Position numbers and translations under genes: made by a program
The notes under the pieces: generated by a model
Databases searched by the model: none
Told to the model about the DNA's origin: nothing
The model's input: only the letters and a program-made list of their open reading frames with translations
Shown here: positions 24,601 through 30,600 of the stretch, piece by piece
How the letters are laid out: every line of letters starts with the position of its first letter
Numbering within the stretch: position 1 is the first letter of the stretch
NCBI GenBank assembly: GCA_947579605.1
Contig: OX388329.1
Coordinates: 26,554,299-26,618,298, forward strand
Direction: 5' to 3'
DNA from: Athripsodes cinereus
Taxonomy: Eukaryota; Arthropoda; Insecta; Trichoptera; Leptoceridae
Length of the DNA: 64,000 bases

Positions 24601-27600
24601 AACATGAGATTGGTTGAGATCATTGAGGTGTCTAGCATGAAGTTCTTTCCTATTTTAAGATTCTAACAAAATATTTTAATAGTTTATTCGCGTACCTACT
24701 ACCTATGTACTATTTCGACATATAAATTTAATGATGTATGATTTTTCGGCCTGTATTATAATTTTATGTAATGTAAAATTATTTTGTTTATTTTTGAAAA
24801 ATGTTTTAAGACAAGCATGTCAAACTCAAATCCTAACTTGGGCCAAATAAAAAATTAAAAGTTTATGTGGGCCACAAAAAAAATGTTTATACGTATAAAA
24901 AAATGTAAAATTAATATTGTTTCTCAGATGTTGTTTGCCATGCGTAGAAACAACCATAGTTTCGTGGAATATTTTTGTGTGAATATAGCAATACCGTTTT
25001 TTAAACACATTTATACATACAAAATAATGAAAGGAGAAAACGACTATGAAAAAAATGAATGAATGGAGAAAAATATAATATGTGGAGCCTATGACTATTT
25101 TTAAATATTTTTTTTTTAATTTTTCTTTTTATTCCCTTTAAATTTACCTAATTTTTTGTACTGTTATGCAAGATTTTTTTTGTACCTTTATGTTTTGTAC
25201 TGTTATGAGTGGACCGCAAAGTTATACGTTGTGGGCCGCAAGTTTGACATGCTTGTTTTAAGAGATTCAATTTGATCATTATGTAAAGAAGAAATGTTAA
25301 CAATTCCTTTTCCTCCTATACTTCTAGGCAGAGTCAACCTTTTTTCCGCGGGATTTGGATGGTGATATCTTTTTTTTGTTAATTTTGTTCTTATCTTTCA
25401 AATTTATTTAAATCGGTCTTTGACCATTTTATAATGCCAAATGAGTATGTTGATAACGGAATAGCCTACGCGTTGATTGCTTTTTCTATATTTTTGGCTG
25501 ATAGATCGCTTTTACCTAAATATTTTATTTTATCTATCTTTAAAATCATTTGTTAATTAATTTTTGTTTTCAGTGTGATATAGATTTTTGGACTGCGGAA
25601 GTATTTGTATATTTCATTATTATTAAAATTATTTATTTGATAATGTGAAGCTATATCCTGACATTCTAAAATTTTTCCTTTTACCTTCAATATGAAAAGT
25701 TTAACATTTATCTGGCTTAATTGTTTACAATCGTATAGAAAATTATTAGTCTGTAGTGTTGTGGAATACCTACTCTATAAATTATTTTTCGAGAAATTTA
25801 ACGAAGTGGAGAAATTTGGAGAATTATGGTGTATTTTGAGGCAAAATATTTTTTATTGTTCATTTTTACAATAAGGATATGGTAAAGAATATACTTAAAA
25901 GACTAGTTTTTAAAAGGAACAAATAATATAACATAGGAAAATTGAAGATTTTCAATTTTAAGTAGAGTTCATTGTTCACTTATTAGTTACTAGTTTTTGT
26001 AATCCGGCATCGCTCGGGTTGAAATAAACAGATATCCGACAAATACATGAGTTATTGAAAAAATACAGTGAACATTTACGTAAATAATAGTAGTAAAAAC
26101 CTCTTTCCAATGAAAAAGCTTGAAGTTTGACACCACACATGCCCATTTAAAAAAATGGTAGGTAGCTTCATGGAAAAAGTATTAAAAACCTCTGATTTGG
26201 GCCCAAATCAGCCCGATGAAGTTTTAGACCGATCAGGTTTTCCGGTATTGGGCGAAAGGTTATAATACTTTTGTGAAAATTATGGAGATAAAATTTCTCT
26301 TCTGTCAGAGGAGAAATTCTCGGACAAATTTCTCGTTCTCGAGAAATTTCCTTTGAGAATTTTCTCTACTCACATCACTTTTAGTCTGTATTTTATTTCA
26401 TTAAAAAACCAGTTTGATGCTTCGAAAATGAACCATATAAATCGTAAATTTTCTAAATTTTCTTGACGGCTCTGAGAAGGGGCGCCGACTTTGTGCCATG
26501 TCCCCGGGCGCAGATGACCCTAGCTACGCCACTGGTATCATATAACTAAGAGACACGAAATTATGCACGGCAAAACATAAAAAACGCTCTCCTGAACAAT
26601 TTACATTTAGGTAGATACGACTGTTAGTCAGAAGAGGGACGATATTACACTTGCGGGGTAATCTTTTTGTGTCATGAAAGTTAAGACATTAAGGATTGGT
26701 AACACACCTCACCACTGCTGAATTAAATAATCTGTTACATGTCTTATGCAGGATATTTTATAAATTTTTGCCTTTTACATTCGAACACTGAAAAGCTTAC
26801 AGAAATGAGCGAGAGACCTATTCTTAACTGGGAACTATACTGAAATATTTAAGCCTATTCCTTAAAATATAATATATTTATTTTATTCTATTGTTTGGGG
26901 TATAATATGCAACGGGACCTATAAGATCTATTAATTGTACTCCCCCTACTCAGCTTTCCTGGTGTTGCCAGTCAAAGCGAACCCTCAAATACCAGACATC
27001 TTATGAAGTCTAAGATCTTGAGAGGATCCAAGTTGTGGAGAGATTCCACTTCTACTCAGTGCCTGCCTAGGGTTTGGATTCTTGCAAATCTCACAGCATG
27101 AGATGCCGATAAAATATATTTATTTACATTTATATGTCACAAATGGAAACCTTTATTAGGCACGACAGAGGAAAGATAATACACTCTAAACAAAGTATCA
27201 TCCTTCTGGCATATTAGACGCTTAAAACATTATACAAGCGTTATTTATTATATGGCCAAAAAGAGCACTGTTTTTCCGTACGCAGGGGTTCCGTCGGCCC
27301 GGGCGTCCCTCTTTCACAATACACCGTTCCTATGACAACGATATCAGAGCGCAAGGAATGTCGTGGAAAGAGGTGACGCAATTGGCACAGAGACGCTCTG
27401 AATGGAGGAGGCTGGTTTCTGCCCTGTGCTCCCGAGAGGAGCGTTGAGGGCGATGATGATGATGATGATTTATTATAAGTTTGCCATCCATTCTAAATAT
27501 CTTAACATCTTACTAGCAAGGAAAGACGGCTCGCATATTTATTATGTGGAATGTGAATATACACATAAAGTGAGAACAACATAACATATATGGACAATTC

Positions 27601-27664
27601 ACACACAGATCGAGCTAGTCCCAAACTAAAATATGAATGTTGATAAATATATATTAGATATTAT

Positions 27665-27699
<35 letters not shown>

Positions 27700-30600
27700 A
27701 AACGAAGTTTTCGCATTTAGCTGGATTTTCACACCTGCGAGAGTGAAGATATTAAGAATAATTACCCAACAGACACCTCATCCGCACAACCAACAGACTG
27801 TGCAAACTCCCTTTTGTACAAAACAGGAAAGGTGTCCACTTTACCCATGGTACATTCACCAATCCCACCAATTCCTGTTTATTCCTATATATAAATATTT
27901 ATACAATACACCAATCACATACAATAACGCCGTGACCCTGACGGGACAATTTATAAAAAAAAGTCATGCTTCAGAGCGTGGGTGTAAATGTTTAAAAAAT
28001 TACGTAAACGTTTGGTTTCATAATCAAAAAAAAAATATAAAGAAATGTACTGGTAAAATATTCTAAACTACGGAGCACTTTTTCAAAACAAAAATGTTAG
28101 TCAACAAATTTATTACATCAAACGAATTGTGTTGAGTTTTTATTTTTCATGTAAACAGACTTCCATTGTTAGGACCTGTAGCAACAGGCACAAACCTCCA
28201 CAATTTTCTTAGGAAAACAATTCAAAATAGAATTACCTTTGTGTCATAGAGAAAATACACTATGTTGAATTTTACAAACAGGATTCCATACGAAACCTAG
28301 AAACCTGACTCGTGTACAAAAGTGAAGCAAAAATCTATGTACTTTTGACAGAACGGTTGACGAAAATGTGTGGAGCATCATATACTTCTTTCTTGGGCTT
28401 TGTTATATAAACACAATTTTGACTCAATGTAAAACTTTGGCAGAGGACGCATTTAAATGGTGTACTTGTGAAGAGGCCTATATTCGGGAGTAGATAGCCA
28501 TGAGATGAAGAAGAAAGAGAGTTTTTTAAGTCTTCATTAAATTTTCGCTTACAACATATTCAACTATGGTTAACACATTAAACTTTGTGATATTCATAGA
28601 TATAAAATAATTAATAATTCAAAGACCGCTGTTAACTTTCATTATTTGTTTTGTAAAATGGCAGAGGCCTTTCTCAACTAGTCCATCTTTAGTGTCAGAA
28701 ACTTACATCGAATATTTCTAAAGATCTGGCACCTAAAATGAATTGATAAATACATGAAGATGGACATAAAATCCCGACTTCCGGCCAGAGCAAAATGAAT
28801 AATAGCCTTTTTCAAATTGTTCTGGGTCTGGATGTTACATGTATATGTGTTAAAGTGCATTGTATATATGTGTATCGTCGCATTAGTACTCATAATATAA
28901 GATTCATATTTTAGTTTGCAACTAGCTCAATCTGTGTAATTTGTCAATACATGTTATGTCATGTGACCCACAATCATTTTTGACATGAATTCTATTTTAA
29001 TAAACAACACGTGAGAAGTGAAAGTTATGTTGAAAATACTTTGAATGGGCATAAAGAAAAATGTAATTTCTTTTTGACATATTGTAGTTTTCCTCCGAAA
29101 TAGAGGTGTTGAGATGGTGTTGAAAGAGTACAAAGTATTGATTTGTCATAATGAAGTACAAAAACAATTATTATTTAGCAGAAACAGGTATATTAATAAA
29201 TATGTAAAATAACAAAGAGGGAGGGAGGATGGACACATAATGATTCCCGGATGTAACACAGGGAGGAACTGACCTTTGCACAATAACAATAATTAAAAAT
29301 TATATTATTTTGTGGAGTCACCAGCAACATATAGCTCTCCCACCCTTTTCTGTAAGCTTTTGAGTTTCCAGTAAAAGGCAGATATTTGTGATAAAACACC
29401 ACGCTTTAAGACAGTTGACATCTTCAGTTCAACGATGAGGTATTTGCCAACAATGGGCCACTTGCAGATTTTTTTTTATTATATAAAATTGTAAATTAGT
29501 ATGAAAGAAACACGACCACAATTTATTTTAATTTTTCTTGCTCTATTTTCTTAGATATTAGCTTTTAAAAATTGGATTTTCTCGAAATGATCAAAAACGA
29601 TATGGCGGCGCTGTGACGTCACGGAGTCCCATGTGTGTATGAGATTATAATCTGTGGTTGCGAAAGTTACTATGATTCACGGGACTCCGTGACGTCGTCA
29701 GCTGTTTAGAGTGTTTTGCCAAACGTCAAAAATTTTGGGTTTTATTTTAGAAAATTCTCCATAATTTAGATATTTAAAAAATTTTAACTGACATATTTGT
29801 GTTTTCCGACCTCAAATTTACTGAATTCGATCAATTTTATTAAAATCCCCCACGACTGCAAGTGGCCCATTCTGAATGTCTTAACTTTTATTGGTACAGA
29901 GAGGCCAACTCGCACGTTTGTGCATTTTGTCCACTGGCTACCCCACCTGTGGAAAATGCCGCGATGAATAAATGAATGCTAATTTCATATTTGATTTTAG
30001 ATCTCATTTTTATCTCATTATTAATTGTTCTTTAAGCCTCACTCTTTACTGTAATATTTCTAGTGTCTTTTGGTGGGAATCTTATTCAATTCCAGGTAAT
30101 CCAGGATTAATCAACCACAACATATAATATAAACTATATAGTACACGGGTGTAGCCAGGGTGGGAAGGATGAGCAAGATGCCCCTAGAGAATATCCTTGA
30201 TAGACCCAGCGATAATCTATAAATAAATTTTTACAGATACATAATTCTTATTAATATTTTTTCTTATACTGAACATTAAATGAGCGATATGATAATTAAG
30301 AATACAATTTTATTTTCCTATGTGCATAATAATAATGTGTTTTTATTTAAGTATCTACACATTTGTATTGAAATTAATGTTAATTTCAAAGACTATGTTG
30401 TACCATACATACACATCTGCAAACAACAACACATCAAGAGAACATGGATTAGAATTTTAATAAGATACTCATGATTGATTTCATAAGAATGTTGAAATGA
30501 TAACTATATTCAGCATTAATGCAGTATAGACAAATTAATTTTGCAGATATTTTAAATAATATCTACAAAAAAACATGTCATAAAAAGTATTATTAATGAA

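Larger units (their letters stand above)
23051..26534. mobile_element. hAT element, 3,484 bp, TSD GTATCATA
   Basis: The 17-bp perfect inverted ends CAGTGGCGTAGCTAGGG are flanked by GTATCATA (23,043-23,050 and 26,535-26,542). Next to the ends are CCCCGGGCGCC and GGGGGCGCC words, a pattern I know from a hAT family that is widespread in invertebrates. It is long enough to have held a transposase, but the frames are now broken everywhere. Two smaller hAT elements are nested in it. Confidence 0.82.
22358..26645. mobile_element. Outer transposon of a nested cluster
   Basis: The 23-bp inverted ends ATATCGTCCCTC..CTAAC lie at 22,358-22,380 and 26,623-26,645, 4.2 kb apart, and further similarity (TCGTATCT) follows inward. 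Removing the inserted hAT elements leaves about 400 bp, a normal MITE size. Flanks TACAT and TACAC may be a decayed duplication. The superfamily is unknown. Confidence 0.55.

Noticed and set aside
27695..28066. 123-codon open frame on the plus strand
   Set aside because: It starts at a TA microsatellite, has no recognisable motif, no splice or signal support, and lies in a repeat-rich intron.
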